Assembly: GCA_014218235.1 (NCBI GenBank)
Contig: CM024756.1
Location: 76,940,152-77,004,151, forward strand
DNA: 64,000 bases
Direction of reading: 5' to 3'
Source: Colocasia esculenta
Taxonomy: Eukaryota; Streptophyta; Magnoliopsida; Alismatales; Araceae
Each line of letters opens with the position of its first letter. Within the stretch, counting starts at the first letter, position 1. Below the pieces are notes generated by a model that was not told where the DNA came from, did not search any database, and worked only from the letters and a program-made list of their open reading frames with translations. Made by a program: the position numbers and the translations under genes. Below are positions 41,211 to 52,715 of the stretch, one piece after another.

Positions 41211-42682
41211 TGTTGAGCAACTACCCCTAAGAAAATCTAAGATTTTGAAGATATAGTATATATCATGTTTTTGCTATACAAAATCTTTAAATAGACTATC
41301 TACAAAATATTCATCTAAGAATTTTATTGATTCATCAGATTGTCATTATTTCTCTGACATGACAATTATATTATACTTAAAATATTCATCTAAATCCTGT
41401 GCTGATTATTTCAGAAATATTTTTGAATTGAGCTTTGTGTTCTTCATGTCTTTGTTCCAGAATTTTCTTGGATACAATAGATACAGTGCATTAATGAATT
41501 CTTAGGCCCCTGGCATCTGACAAGACTCACCTACCACTGTCAACCCATACCCTACTTTTTAGCATATCTGTCCACTCCCTTTTCTGTCTGAAAGCATGCC
41601 TATCTAAGTTTTCCATACCTTCTTTTTCTCCTCTGACTTACTACCTACTCCAAGGTATGGAGATCCCTTTTCTTTTTGTCTTGTCCTTACTGCAGACATT
41701 TATTGAAGCACGATTTTAGCATGCCTCCTTCACAGTCCACTCCGAGAGAGAAGAGCTAATCTTCTAGCTGTGAAGACTACACCTCCTCTGAATACCTTGG
41801 AAAGAAGCAAAACTGAAGGACTCCTAGATAACAAGCTCATCAAGATCCAAGGTTCTAGAGTTATCTTCAAACGGCCAGATTGCAAACAACCACATTTCCA
41901 ACGGCCATCTTTCAAACGGCTATATTTTGAAGAATATAAAGGAGCTGAAGTTTGAAAGACAATAACAAGAGTGATAGCAGAAACTACTCAAGCGATTGAA
42001 AAATCTAGTGAGCTTCACATTTCAAAAAGCTAGAATTCACAAGCCTTCTTGCAAGCCCAGTGAAAGAGCTTCCCATTTAGCAGAAATTCTCTGAAGCTCT
42101 CTGAGTCTCTTAGAAGTCTTGTGTTCGGTGGCAATTGTAACTGCCTACTTTTCTGAAGTCCACCCTTCTCATTCATATAGGATTTGAGTCTTATTTCAGA
42201 TCCATCAAAGTCCTTCTGAATTCGGTGTGTTTGTGGTCAGCTTTGAGACAAACACACAATTGTCTTACTATCTATTTGTGTGTAATTTCTGTAGAAGTCT
42301 GTTTCTGCATTTCCCCTCCTGTGTAGGGAAGGCCTTGTGAAGACAGTTGTTGTACCCCTGTTTAGGGAAGACTTGCTAGGGTGCAAGTGGGTGTGTAATT
42401 CCTCTCAAGGGTGAGAGAAGGCCAATTTATTGCAGATAGTGAAAATCTCAAGTGGTTGACTTGAGGACTGGATGTAGGACTCCATATAGGAAGGGCCGAA
42501 CTAGGATAAATCTCTGTGCATTTCTGTGTGATTGTTTCTGCCCTGTTTACACTTGAGTCACACACATGACACTAAGTTCTAACAAATTTATTTAGTGTTG
42601 TTCATTTTAGAAGAAAATTTTAAAACAAAGAAGTCCTGTTCACCCCCCTCTGGGGCATTCTTAGTGCCATTTCGATCCAACA
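41211..42682 (+). repeat. X 3' LTR (SIRE/Maximus-like)
   Basis: 1,472 bp from TGTTGAGCAACTACC to TTTCGATCCAACA. Boundaries come from the purine tract on the left and, on the right, from the start of the interrupted L2-like LTR. It has no AATCGTT array, unlike T2, A, B and E. The C6 box is at 42643-42648. Confidence 0.85.
41870..41944 (+). promoter_or_regulatory. X LTR core promoter: three AACGG boxes and TATA
   Basis: AACGG at 41870-41874, 41900-41904 and 41915-41919, followed by AATATAAAGG (41933-41942). Same arrangement as in the minus-strand copia LTRs. Confidence 0.5.
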
Positions 42683-44080
42683 ATGTACACCAAGGAAAGA
42701 TCCACCTTGAAGTGCACACTAGGACACGTGTATGTGGATATTATATCTAGCATTCAACATGACACACACGACTCCCAGCGCAGATGCAACGCCAGTAATC
42801 ATTATACCCCATGGTTAACAGTATATTTATGACTCCCCGTCATTGGGGCTAGACTGGAGCCCTTGGACACTCGCCGTGCCCAGTCAGCAGCTCAGTTCAA
42901 TTTTAAATGTAGATACCCATAGTCATTAATAATGGCCAATAAGAGTTTCAATATGTAAGTATGTGTAATGTCATGTTCATGATGATGATGAGAACAAGTA
43001 ATAAGTAAATGTGAACATGATTTCATGATACAATAGTCAAGAGATAATTTTGACAGCATAACGGTGCAATTTATACTTTGGTTCACTCTTTTACATTAAT
43101 GTCTTAAGTCCAGATTACAAATCACACTCACGAGAACAAGAGAAGCAGGAAGTGCATGCTATCTCCATGGAACTTCAATGGTACAACCAACTCAGTCACC
43201 ATGAGGGAATCCATGGAGTACAGAGATTTACGGAGGTTTTAGGGAAAAGGTTGCCAGTCTACCGATACGGAATGACCGATAGAGAGCTTCCAAATCCCCA
43301 AGAAAGGGCAGCCTAGATGTGCAAGTGTATAGTGAACACGTGTCTCAATCCACAATCCATCGGTTTCAAACTTGCGGAAAACAATTCACATGATAGCATG
43401 AAATGAACTATGCATTTAACTATACATGGGTTTGTAATATTTTAAGATAACAATTATCATTTTAACAAGCTAGAACAGTAAGAAGAGTGAATCACTAGTT
43501 GCATGAATGGTCACATCATTAATCGTGCCGAGGGATCCCGCCCCGGTTCAGACAGGCGCAGACTCCCACGCGGCGCGAAATCTCATGCGGGCCGTTGACA
43601 AGTCAGCGCGAGAATCACATCGGGTGTCATGGACGCCTTTAACTAAGTCACGTCATCCAAGGTCGATGCGATACCAGGCACAGTAATCGCGTCGCCTAGA
43701 CCGGACGTGGTTCTTAAAAACAACCCAAAAACGTAGGAAAATGCACGAAACAAGTGCTCGATCCATGCAACGCTTATATCTTCTAAACTAGGGCTCTTGG
43801 GGCAAAAGTATCAACATGCACGTTGTTGGAAACATGGCGTAGAAGGGAACTATGATTTTTAAATAATTTAAAATGGCCTTGGGATGCACGATAAATTGAC
43901 ATGAACGTGAAAAGTCCCTAACATGCGCGACTTTGGCAAAACACCTATAACTCAAGATGTACTTATTGGAATTCGATGAAACCAATTGGAAATGAAACTA
44001 TACTTGATGCTCTACACATTGTTATATTATTTGTTAAGGTTTGGCCCAAGAAAACCTGCCTTCTGGGTTGATGAAGTTTC
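42683..44080 (-). repeat. Inverted, diverged fragment of an L2-like LTR
   Basis: Reverse complement of the L2 LTR from about the position of 32720 back to about 30620. Anchors are the CCACATACACGTGT region, the AACCATGGGGTATAATGATT segment, the Tekay block (43185-43300), a CpG-rich island (43550-43720) and GGTAGGTTTTC-like sequence near 44050. Clearly more diverged than the two L2 LTRs from each other. X is inserted in it. Confidence 0.82.
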
Positions 44081-44594
44081 ATTCTTTAGAAAACCTTTGT
44101 TCAGACCACTGGTTGAAGACGCCTAATACACCCAGTATACTGCATGAAAATTGTGCATTTCAGTTGGTTAGGAAGTAGACTTGACCCTTTTTCTAGGGGT
44201 ATAAGCCTTGCACAATGGGATTTAGGTTTGACCTACCTTTGGTTGACTCCAAGTGGACGGTTTGCACAGGTCGAAGCAGACGCAACAGGGAAGAAGATGA
44301 GCTTGGTGTGGCCGATCTCCTGCTCTCCAGCCGCCAACAACTCCTCCACACGACCCCAGCAAGATGTAAAACTCATCCCCAAGGGTTTTGTGGAGAGTAT
44401 TATGCATCTATGCTTTTGAAATCATATTGCAACAAGGAAAGAAGAGTTGCAGTTTTAGCATGCCCCCTTCCATGTTTTGAAGATCTCTTCCCCCATTGGA
44501 GTGTCTTGGCCATCAAGCATCCTCCAAGGATGTCTAGGCACGAATTTAGGTTGCTAAGAGAGCATTAATGCATCCAATTTTTACCCTAATTGCC
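44081..44594. other. Unassigned sequence, probably old LTR remnant
   Basis: No recognisable motif. It may continue the diverged L2-like LTR beyond what I can align by eye. The open segment 44215-44568 has no family resemblance. Confidence 0.3.
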
Positions 44595-44861
44595 TGTAAT
44601 GACCTCGAGAACCCGACCCTCGGCCCACGCCGAGGATCCGATTTTCGCGGTCGCCGCCCACGGATCCGGAGACCCGGAAGGGCTATAATATAAATCTAAC
44701 AGGATATGTAGCGGAAGTAAACATCAACTGCTAAGCTAGAATGCACACGTGGAAACAGAAAGAAGAGCGAGACCGCTGTGTGCCACTCTAAGTATAGTCC
44801 CAACACAACACAACTAGTACAAGTAAAAGCAGGGGATAACAAATCCCTTAGGGGCATACCC
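44595..44861 (-). repeat. G: end fragment of another gypsy LTR
   Basis: Begins TGTAATGACCTCGAGAACC and contains TATAATATAAATCTAACAGG with GTAGCGGAAGT. This resembles the AAATATAAATACAGAGTAGC and GGAAAC context near the same end of the C LTR. It is cut at 44861 by element A. Strand follows the analogy with C and is uncertain. Confidence 0.55.
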
Positions 44862-45532
44862 TGTTGTCTGGCTAGCAAGCCCAGAGGGGGGGGGGTGAAT
44901 GGGATTCTAAAGTTTTAGATTACAACTTTTAACAAAAACACTTAACAGAAAGACACTAAAGAGAATAGTTAGTGTTAGATGAATGAAGACAAATAAATGC
45001 ACAAAAGCAATCACAATGCAACAAGAGATTTTTATCCTGGTTCGGCCCTCCTATACCAAGGAGTCCTACGTCCAGTCCCCAAGTAACAACTTGGCTTTCA
45101 CTACCAAGGGTACTGTCTCCCTTAAGGACCCTTACACATCCAGCCGCAGCTGACCTTCTCTTCTAACCCCAAAGAGGAATACAACACCCCCTGATACACA
45201 GGTCTTCCTTCCTTACCAAAGGGAATACAACCACCTGTTCACAACATGTCTTCTCTTCACAGCCCGAAGAGGAACTTTACCACAAGTATGAATAAAGGCA
45301 AAATTTAGACCAAGCTTACAACAATGCTCGATCTGAGGCAGTGACTGAGAGAGAAAGATCTACAATAAGAAAATCTCTCAGACCACATTGGCTCTCCAAA
45401 GGCTAAAAACAATGAAAAACGAGAGCAAGAGCTACAACAAGCTAGGGAGTGAAGCTCAGGGCTCTTCTTTCTGATGCTCGCAGGTTGTAAGAGGAAAGCT
45501 CAAAAGTTTTTCTTTACAGAGTCATCAGTCTT

Positions 45533-45578
45533 CTATATATCCTTCTCTTTGAAAAATATATCCGTTGAAGTGTCCGTT
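45533..45578 (-). promoter_or_regulatory. A LTR core promoter: TATA with two AACGG boxes
   Basis: Minus strand TATATAG (45539-45533) with AACGG at 45566-45562 and 45578-45574 upstream. Confidence 0.55.
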
Positions 45579-46014
45579 GTCTCTAGGTTGGATGCTCATT
45601 AGACTGCATGGTTCGTCGAGCATGACAGGTGTGCTTGTAGTCATTTAATGCTTTACGACCCATGCACGCAAGGAGAAGATCCATCCTGATATCCTTTAGC
45701 TTCTATTTTGTCCAACGTTGTATGACATGGTACTGACAGAGACCTGCACACATTAAATGCCAAAGCATAGATAACTATGCTGTCTCTTGCTGTCAGTCAA
45801 TGTTAGAATTCATGCAGTAGACTATTCACTAAAATAGAATGTCATTCTACTTTCTGAAAAGTGTTTCTTATAGAAACATAGAATAGAAGGCAACGAGCAG
45901 ATGATGTGAACATTCATAATAAATGCAAGGATATTAGAGATGTGCGGGGGAAGACTTTGACTTTCACAATATTTGAAAATATAATAGATATATTCATTAA
46001 ATTTATGATGGAGA

Positions 46015-46940
46015 AATCGATGTGTCCATGAGACATTGTTCCACTAATGAAATCATTGCAAGAGCAAGCGAATCGTTCTTATAGTAGAAGAAAATCGTTG
46101 TGCAGATACAAACATCGTTGTTCAAGCATAAACAAATCGTTGTTTGAACAAATCGTTGTTCAAGCATAAGCAAATCAATGTGGACACAAGTCGTTATATA
46201 GATATAAGCAAGTCGTTGTGAACACAAATCGTTGTGAGCAAATCGTTATAAGCAAGTCATTGTGAACACAAATCGTTGTGAGCAAATCGTTATAAGCAAA
46301 TCGTTATAAGCAAGTCGTTGTGAACACAAATCGTTGTGAGCAACTCGTTAAAAGCAAATCGTTATAAGCAAGTCATTGTGAACACAAATCGTTGTGAGCA
46401 AATCGTTATAAGCAAATCGTTATAAGCATAAGCAAATCATTGTTCACACATAAGCAAATCGTTGTTTCACTTATCGAATCGATACAATGATCAAATCGTT
46501 CTTTAAGTGAAAGCAAATCGTTACGGCAACCAAATCGTTGTTTAAACAGACAAATCGATGCAGTGACCAAATCATTGTTTGCTTTATCGAATCGTTACGG
46601 CGACCAAGTCGTTATGTAGCTTATCGAATCGTTACGGCGACCAAGTCGTTATGTAACTTATCGAATCGTTATGGCGACCAAGTCGTTATGTAACAAATCA
46701 AATTGTTGTGAGATAAAATCGTTGTTTCTCACTTAACAAATCGTTGTGAGAACCAAATCGTTGTTTCTCACTTAACAAATCGTTGTGAGAACCAAATCGT
46801 TGTGAGATCAAATCGATACAACACCTGTGAAATTGTTATAAAACTGAAATCGATGTGATACTTATGAAATCCTTGTGAAACTGAAATCGATAATAGTATA
46901 GAAATCGTTATGATTCTAATGAAGTCGATATTAAACTTAG
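46015..46940 (+). repeat. AATCGTT motif array in A LTR
   Basis: About fifty AATCGTT/AAGTCGTT/AATCGAT variants. Local higher-order units include a 44-bp repeat at about 46245-46435 (TCGTTGTGAACACAAATCG core) and a 37-bp repeat at about 46575-46690 (GGCGACCAAGTCGTTATGTA core). Confidence 0.9.
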
Positions 46941-47149
46941 GAAGTCGATGTGTACTTAGAAAATTACATGCTCTAAACTTTAAATGCTACAGTGTAAGAA
47001 TACTTACAGGTTTTGCTTGATTTTCCTTGATTTATTTCCTGTGACTAAGCTTTAGGAGAACTTGTTAGATAGTACTTTATTAAAGTTTTGTTAATCACAA
47101 AAATAGGCATATAATAAATGAAATTATATGGGGATGAACTAATCATCAA

Positions 47150-47162
47150 TCTCCCCTTTTTG
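47150..47162 (-). other. A polypurine tract
   Basis: Minus strand CAAAAAGGGGAGA against the LTR. A second tract, AAAAAGGGGGAGA, lies at about 47261-47273. Confidence 0.85.
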
Positions 47163-47273
47163 GTGATGACAAAACATAACATGAGTATAGAAAGTTCTGA
47201 AAAAATGTAAGTGAATTTGCGGAAGAAAATTGAGAAATATATTTCAGAATAGTTATTTTTCTCCCCCTTTTTG

Positions 47274-47838
47274 TCATTAAGCAAAAAATAACACAATGAG
47301 ACAAAGAAAGAAGAGAAGAAAGATAAATGGGAGCAAAGGAAATCATTTATATTACTCCTGGAAGGTACAGGAAGATAGAAGGCAGGAGACAAAAGAGAGG
47401 CATGGCGGGTAATGATGGGCCAAGCCTTGCATTCCTACTCTTCAAAATAAGCTTGGAAGGCTCCAAAACCATAGAGTAGGAAGGCCCATAAACAGGGCCA
47501 TCCTATGGATGTGAAGTTGTCTCTGAGCTTCCACAAAAGTTCCATACTCATCCCTGCCAAGAGACATTTTGTAAAAGGTAGAGGTACCAAGACTGGCATG
47601 CTGAAGGAACTTATCTATGGTTGGGGTAGAGTATCTGGTGCTGCTTCAGTTCCTGTTTCATAGCCATATACACCTTGTATCTCTTTACCCAGGTTTCATA
47701 GGGGTCTCGAACAAGATGAATAGAGTTCAGTTCTAAGAATTCTGCAGTAGACAGAGGAGGTTGACGTGAGCTGGCCTGAGAGACATTGAGAGTAGTGAGC
47801 TGCTGAGCAGTGAGGGGGTAAAGCTGTTCCCATTATGA
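47274..47838 (-). pseudogene. A: C-terminal part of the unknown accessory frame shared with X
   Basis: Minus-strand coding remnant in broken frames. From the right: LSTAEFLELNSIHLVRDPYE, TWVKRYKVYMAMKQELK, FYKMSLGRDEYGTFVEA and RQLHIHRMALFMGLPTL. It aligns in order with the last part of the X frame (40488-40952), including the RD-Y-T and H-I-R/H positions. Stops break it near 47600 and elsewhere. The N-terminal part is lost to the B insertion. Function unknown. Confidence 0.5.
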
Positions 47839-47840
47839 TG

Positions 47841-48826
47841 TGTTGCCCAGCTAGCAAGTCCAGAGGGGGGGTGAATGGGATTCTTAAAATTCGATTATAT
47901 AAACCTGTCAACACAAAACACTACGTTCGACTGTTAGTGTTTGTAATAAAGAAACTATAACAATCACAAACAGACAATCACACAACACACGGATTTTATC
48001 TCTCCAAAGGAGTCCTACTTCCAGTCCCTGAGCAACAACTCAGGATACCACTACCTAAAGGTACAGTCCCCCTCAAGGACACTTACACATCCAGCCGCAG
48101 CTGGCTTTCTCTTCACAACCTGAAGAGGTATACAACACCCTGGAATCCAGGTCTTCCTTCAACACGAAGGGAACACTCACTACCTGTTTCCGAATAGGTC
48201 TTCTCTTCACATACGAAGAGGAACTTCTCAAGAAAGTGAGAAAACAAGCGAAATGCCCCTAGATCAGGCTTATAGAAAATGCTTGAACTGAGGCAGTGAC
48301 TGAGAGAGAAAGATCTACAATAATGAAATCTCTCAGATCACAAGGGCTCTCCAAAACTAACAACGATGAGGCACTGGAGAGCAAGAGCTACAAGGTTGAA
48401 GTGGAAAGCAAGAAGCTCTTTTTGCTAAGACTCTATCACTTCCAGATTTTTCATAGAGATTTTTGAATCCTTCAAAAGTTGTCTTTACAGGAGTCTTCAG
48501 TCTTATATATATATATCTTCTCTTGCTGAATTAGCCGTTTAGATGACCATTGTCTCTCGGCTTTAGTGAACGTTAGACTGCATGGTTCTCCTTATTATTC
48601 AACGGTATGTTGCAGTCACAGTCTTTTACGTTCCATGCACACCGGATAAGATCCTTCTTAATATCCTTCAGCTTCCACTTTGTCCAACGTTGTAGTGTGC
48701 TGTCAAGACCCGCACACAATAAATGCTAATCATAGACAACAACGCTGTCTCTGGTTTGTTAGTCAACGTTTGAATCCATAGTAAGACATTTCACAAAAAT
48801 GGAAATGGCATCTGCTATAATAAAAG
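47841..48826 (-). repeat. B 3' LTR, left part
   Basis: Starts TGTTGCCCAGCTAGC with a G7 box (47865-47871). It contains the conserved GTCCTACTTCCAGTCCC region, a TATATATATATA stretch (48503-48516) and AACGG at 48535-48539. Interrupted at 48826/48827 by C. Confidence 0.88.
48503..48539 (-). promoter_or_regulatory. B LTR core promoter: TATA with one AACGG box
   Basis: Minus-strand ATATATATATATAA with AACGG about 20 bases upstream. A second position reads CAATGG. Confidence 0.5.
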
Positions 48827-51800
48827 TGCGACGACCCTCTTTATACCGGTACGATTATACCAATCCACATCGGTATAATGAACGTCATCACAGTGGGACA
48901 TTTACCCAAACAATAACATACGATTGAGATGCTCATAAATATAAATACAGAGTAGCGGAAACAAAAGAACTACTTGTCTTCATTTCATCATCCACATTTA
49001 ACATACATGATTCAAATGACAATTTAAAGATAACTAAAGTCCACGTAAATAAAGTGCAAAAACAGATTACATAGCTTGTCCACAATTACATATAGTTTCA
49101 TTACAATGCCTCAATTACATACATGAAAGCAAAATGTCACGATGATGACTCCACTACGCTACTCTCGCCACACTCGGAGTCACTCTCCACGGTCTCCTCC
49201 AAAGGTGTATCACCTACTAAACCTGTATGCCGAAGCAAGGAATGAGTCTAAAAGACTCAGTAAATAACACCACACACATCATACATGCAGATATCACAGT
49301 AGGTTTTTCATTCCAATTCACAAAGTAAAACATATACATGCTTGACATTTATAATAGACAACGATCATGACAATTCTAAAAAATTGTACAACAATGTACA
49401 TGGTTTAAGACATTCCAAAATAAATATCCTATCACATGCTTTCTACTCATGTAATCACATGAAAGCTACATTTCAAATGAGGCTATAACATGGACGCAAC
49501 CAACATGGGATTCTTGCATGCATAAAAAGAAACATTTCTATCATGGTTTCTACACATTCTTACACATGCACATTATCATTTTATACACTTTAAGGTTGCT
49601 GTTTTGACATGGATTTAGCAATTCACATCCTATCACATGAGAGCTACATTCTCGATTAAACTACAACGTGATAGCACTTAAACATGGAAACGTTACACAT
49701 AAGCAAGAATTGTTCCTAGCATGGATTCTACTATTTTTACACATATAAAACATTCTTATAAACACAACTAGGTTGCTGTTGTAACATAATTTCACATTAA
49801 TGTATATGGATCACAATTTCACAATCTAACTTATTGGTTTCACATGTTTGCACAATCACTCATTCACATAGTTCTCTTTTTACACATTGCATATTTACAC
49901 ATATTCACACTACACAATTTACACATAGTCACATTCACATTACATTCACATTCACATTTCACAATTTAGTACCGTGACACATAGTCCAAACCACCATTAG
50001 AAGGACACATCACATACACATACACATAGACGTCACCTAGGTAATACAGTGACGACTCTTGGACTGCGCAGACCGGGAGAACAAGTCTCCACCCTAACTA
50101 GTGGTACTTGTCCACCTCCAGGATTTCATCCTAATGCCCTTAGGATCTTAACACATTGAACCTTCCCATGGGGACTTTTCCATGGTACAGTTCCACGGCC
50201 CTCTATGGAAGCAGTGTCACACATGGCACAGTCTTACACATTACACATTCTGATTTTAACACACATATTACACATGTCTTTACATTCTCTCACTTATACA
50301 CATGGCTCTATTTTCCTAATCATGATACTACTGTTGACAGAAATCAAACATTCAGTAGCTCACATTAATCAGGTTGGAAAACACATCATCAAATCATATT
50401 CATGATAGCATGCATTTATCACATGTTTTCACATGGAAATTTCATAATACACTTTACAGTTATCCAATTATCATGAAATTTTAACCACACACTAATTGCA
50501 GGTTCATGACCTCACATACAAATTTCCAGATTTTTCTGAGTCATATTACATTTACAAAAATTAAAACATTCAGTTGCATGCCATTCATAATTCAATTTAT
50601 CATGGAACATAACATGAATATCCAGTTTGACAGTTCACACCCCTGAACCTAACATACACATCATCACAAGAATTTTCCCCAGATTTATTGCACACACACA
50701 ATTTACTGTAAACTTTACAAATCCTACGCATGTCTTCTATTTCCAAAACAGAATTACAGTAAATCCCACAATCATGGAAAAATTCTCAAAATTGCAGGGC
50801 ATGGACTGATACCATACACACGGTTTAGAAAAATTAGGGCATTCCATTCCTCAGGGATCATGTAGACAGTAGGTGAACATGCATAATCCATTTTCCAAAC
50901 ATGTATTTCAATAAGTCTAACAATTCATACCATTCACCAAAAAGCACAGAAAATTCCACCTACATCACATTTTCTATTTTACATAACATATACGATTACA
51001 TTATATCCTCATGCGAAAACACTTCGGAAATTAATCATATAGAAGGGAGAACAACTCACTGTTCTGTCCTGAAAAACTTAACGGCACAGTCTGGCCGTTA
51101 ACGGAGCTTAACGGCATTGTCGCATGCGGCCAAATGAAGATCTTAACGACAAGAGAACTTGCCGTCAAGTTCAGGTCTGAACAAAACACAGACCCGAGCT
51201 CCAAATACAAGAGAATTTGGGGGATCCAGAACACGATAAAATCTCATAAAAATAGTAAAACCCTACTAGACTCATACATGGACGAAACGTATGGGTTACT
51301 TGCCTCTAAATAAATCTTCAAAGGGATCAAAGACGGTTGATGAAGCTCTCCTTGGGCAGTCCCAAGAAGCCTCCAAAACACCACTCCTTCGGGTTCTTGG
51401 TCGATCTCCACAGCAGGTTGGAGTCGGGGAAGCCTTCCTCTAGGCTCCAGCTAGCTTCCAGTTGCTGTAGTCGCCGGATGAGCTCCAAATTGCCGGATCA
51501 AAGCATGCAAACTTCAGGTTTTCTCACAGCTAGAGTTAGGGTTTCCTCTCCTCTTGCAAAAGAGCCAAGAGAGGTCTTCCTGGTTGCAAAGAGGTTTGGT
51601 TTATAGGAGAAGGGGTTTGGGATATCCCGGAGGGGTGATGGGATGGCCTGATAGCCGTTGGGGACATCTCCCCAATGGCTGGGCTTGCTTGCCCCCGGAA
51701 TTTCGGGGTCTGCAACGCATGCAGGTCAGAGATATTAACGTCCACATCCATGGCCGTTGACTTAAGTATTAGTGTCGAACGAAGTTGATGTTGACTATCA

Positions 51801-52069
51801 TGGACATCCACCATGTTGACGCCAAATGGGCCCTTCGGCCAGAACTTAAAACTGCAGAAAATCCATGCATATTCTATATACTTACATGCATATGTATACT
51901 ATCATGTACACACTACCACCATACAATTCAAGCAATATTTATAATCTTTTATACACATGCTCACATAAGCATAACTAGTTAATGCGTACGTAGATATGTA
52001 CATCTATGCATACACAAGCATGATTATTTACACGTAATAAGTAATACAACAAAATTCGAGGGCCTTACA
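48827..52069 (-). repeat. C 3' LTR
   Basis: 3,243 bp, plus strand TGCGACGACCCTCTTTATA to CGAGGGCCTTACA. The ACATTCACA-rich part is at about 49860-49975, an 8-bp hairpin TTAACGGC/GCCGTTAA at 51078-51101, and a TATA box (CCTATAAAC on the minus strand) at 51599-51607. Collinear with 56995-60218. Confidence 0.95.
51599..51607 (-). promoter_or_regulatory. TATA box of C LTR
   Basis: Minus strand CCTATAAAC, about 460 bp into the LTR in transcription sense, conserved at 59747-59755. Confidence 0.6.
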
Positions 52070-52083
52070 CCCTCTCCCCCTTA
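52070..52083 (-). other. C polypurine tract
   Basis: Minus strand TAAGGGGGAGAGGG directly against the 3' LTR. Confidence 0.9.
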
Positions 52084-52715
52084 AAGAAACTTCGTCCTCG
52101 AAGTTTAAACAAACTACTCAAACAAACGGGGATACTTCTTCTTCATCGCATCCTCAAGCTCCCAAGTAGCCTCCTCTCGCGAAGTTCCGCCATAGAACTT
52201 TCACCGACGCAATACCCTTGTTCCGGAGATGCTGAACCTTCCGGTCAAGAATAGCTACTGGTTGCTCCACATACGACAAATCTGGTTGAATCTCCACTGG
52301 CTCATGACTAATCACATGAGATGGATCTTGGACATACTTCCTGAGCATAGAAACGTGAAAAACGGGATGAACACTAGCTAAAGCTAGGGGTAAAGCTAGC
52401 TCATTTGCCACGCTGCCCAATCGTTTGAGAATCTCATACGAGCCAATGAATCTAGGGCTCAGCTTACTATGCCTGCCAAATCTGACGACACCACGAGTAG
52501 GTGATATCTTCAAGAAGACATGTTCACCCACCTCGAGCTCCAAACTTCCTTCTGTTGTCGGCTTAGCTCTTCTGCCTATCTTGCGCCTCAACAAGCCTCT
52601 TCTTGATAAGCTGGACCTTATCCGAAGTCTCCTGAACTAACTCCGGACCGATCAGCTGCCTATCACGGTCTCCTCCCAACATAAAGGAGATCTGCAAGGC
52701 CTTCCATACAACGCC
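52084..52715 (-). pseudogene. C integrase C-terminal region and chromodomain
   Basis: Open piece 52154-52594 contains HVFLKISPTRGVVRFGRH, KLSPRFIGSYEIL, HPVFHVSMLRKYV and then chromodomain-like AILDRKVQHLRNKG and VKVLWRNF. A small indel moves the closing EEATWE segment (about 52160-52185) to another frame. The domain order equals that of T1. Chromodomains of this type direct integration to heterochromatin, consistent with the nested location. Upstream, 52595-52715 links to the integrase core in broken frames. Confidence 0.85.

Larger units (their letters stand above)
28857..42682 (+). mobile_element. X: copia-type element with plant-transposon-domain cargo, 5' end in gap, split by L2
   Basis: Internal DNA (28857-29672 and 38846-41210) and a 3' LTR (41211-42682) of a SIRE/Maximus-like element. 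Orientation comes from the polypurine tract (41197-41209) directly before the LTR. The LTR has the same marks as T2/A/B/E: a C6 box TTCACCCCCCTCTGG near its end, GGACTGGATGTAGGACTCC with CCGAACTAGGATAAA, and AACGG boxes before a TATA box. The internal part encodes no Gag or Pol but a plant-transposon-domain frame, an acidic/proline-rich linker and an unknown frame. L2 is inserted with duplication AATTC. Confidence 0.75.
44862..47148 (-). repeat. A 3' LTR
   Basis: 2,287 bp, plus strand TGTTGTCTGGCTAGC to GAACTAATCATCA. G10 box at 44886-44895, ATCCTGGTTCGGCC at about 45034, TATA at 45533-45539 and AATCGTT array at 46015-46940. Outside the array it is similar in length to the T2, B and E LTRs (about 1.3 kb). 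Confidence 0.9.
44862..47840 (-). mobile_element. A: copia-type element, 3' LTR and start of internal region, cut by B
   Basis: Minus-strand element. Its 3' LTR (44862-47148) and polypurine tract are followed by about 690 bp of internal DNA encoding the end of the unknown frame also seen in X. It is interrupted at 47841 by B. The rest would lie beyond the right edge of the window. No gag or pol is visible in the part present. Confidence 0.85.
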
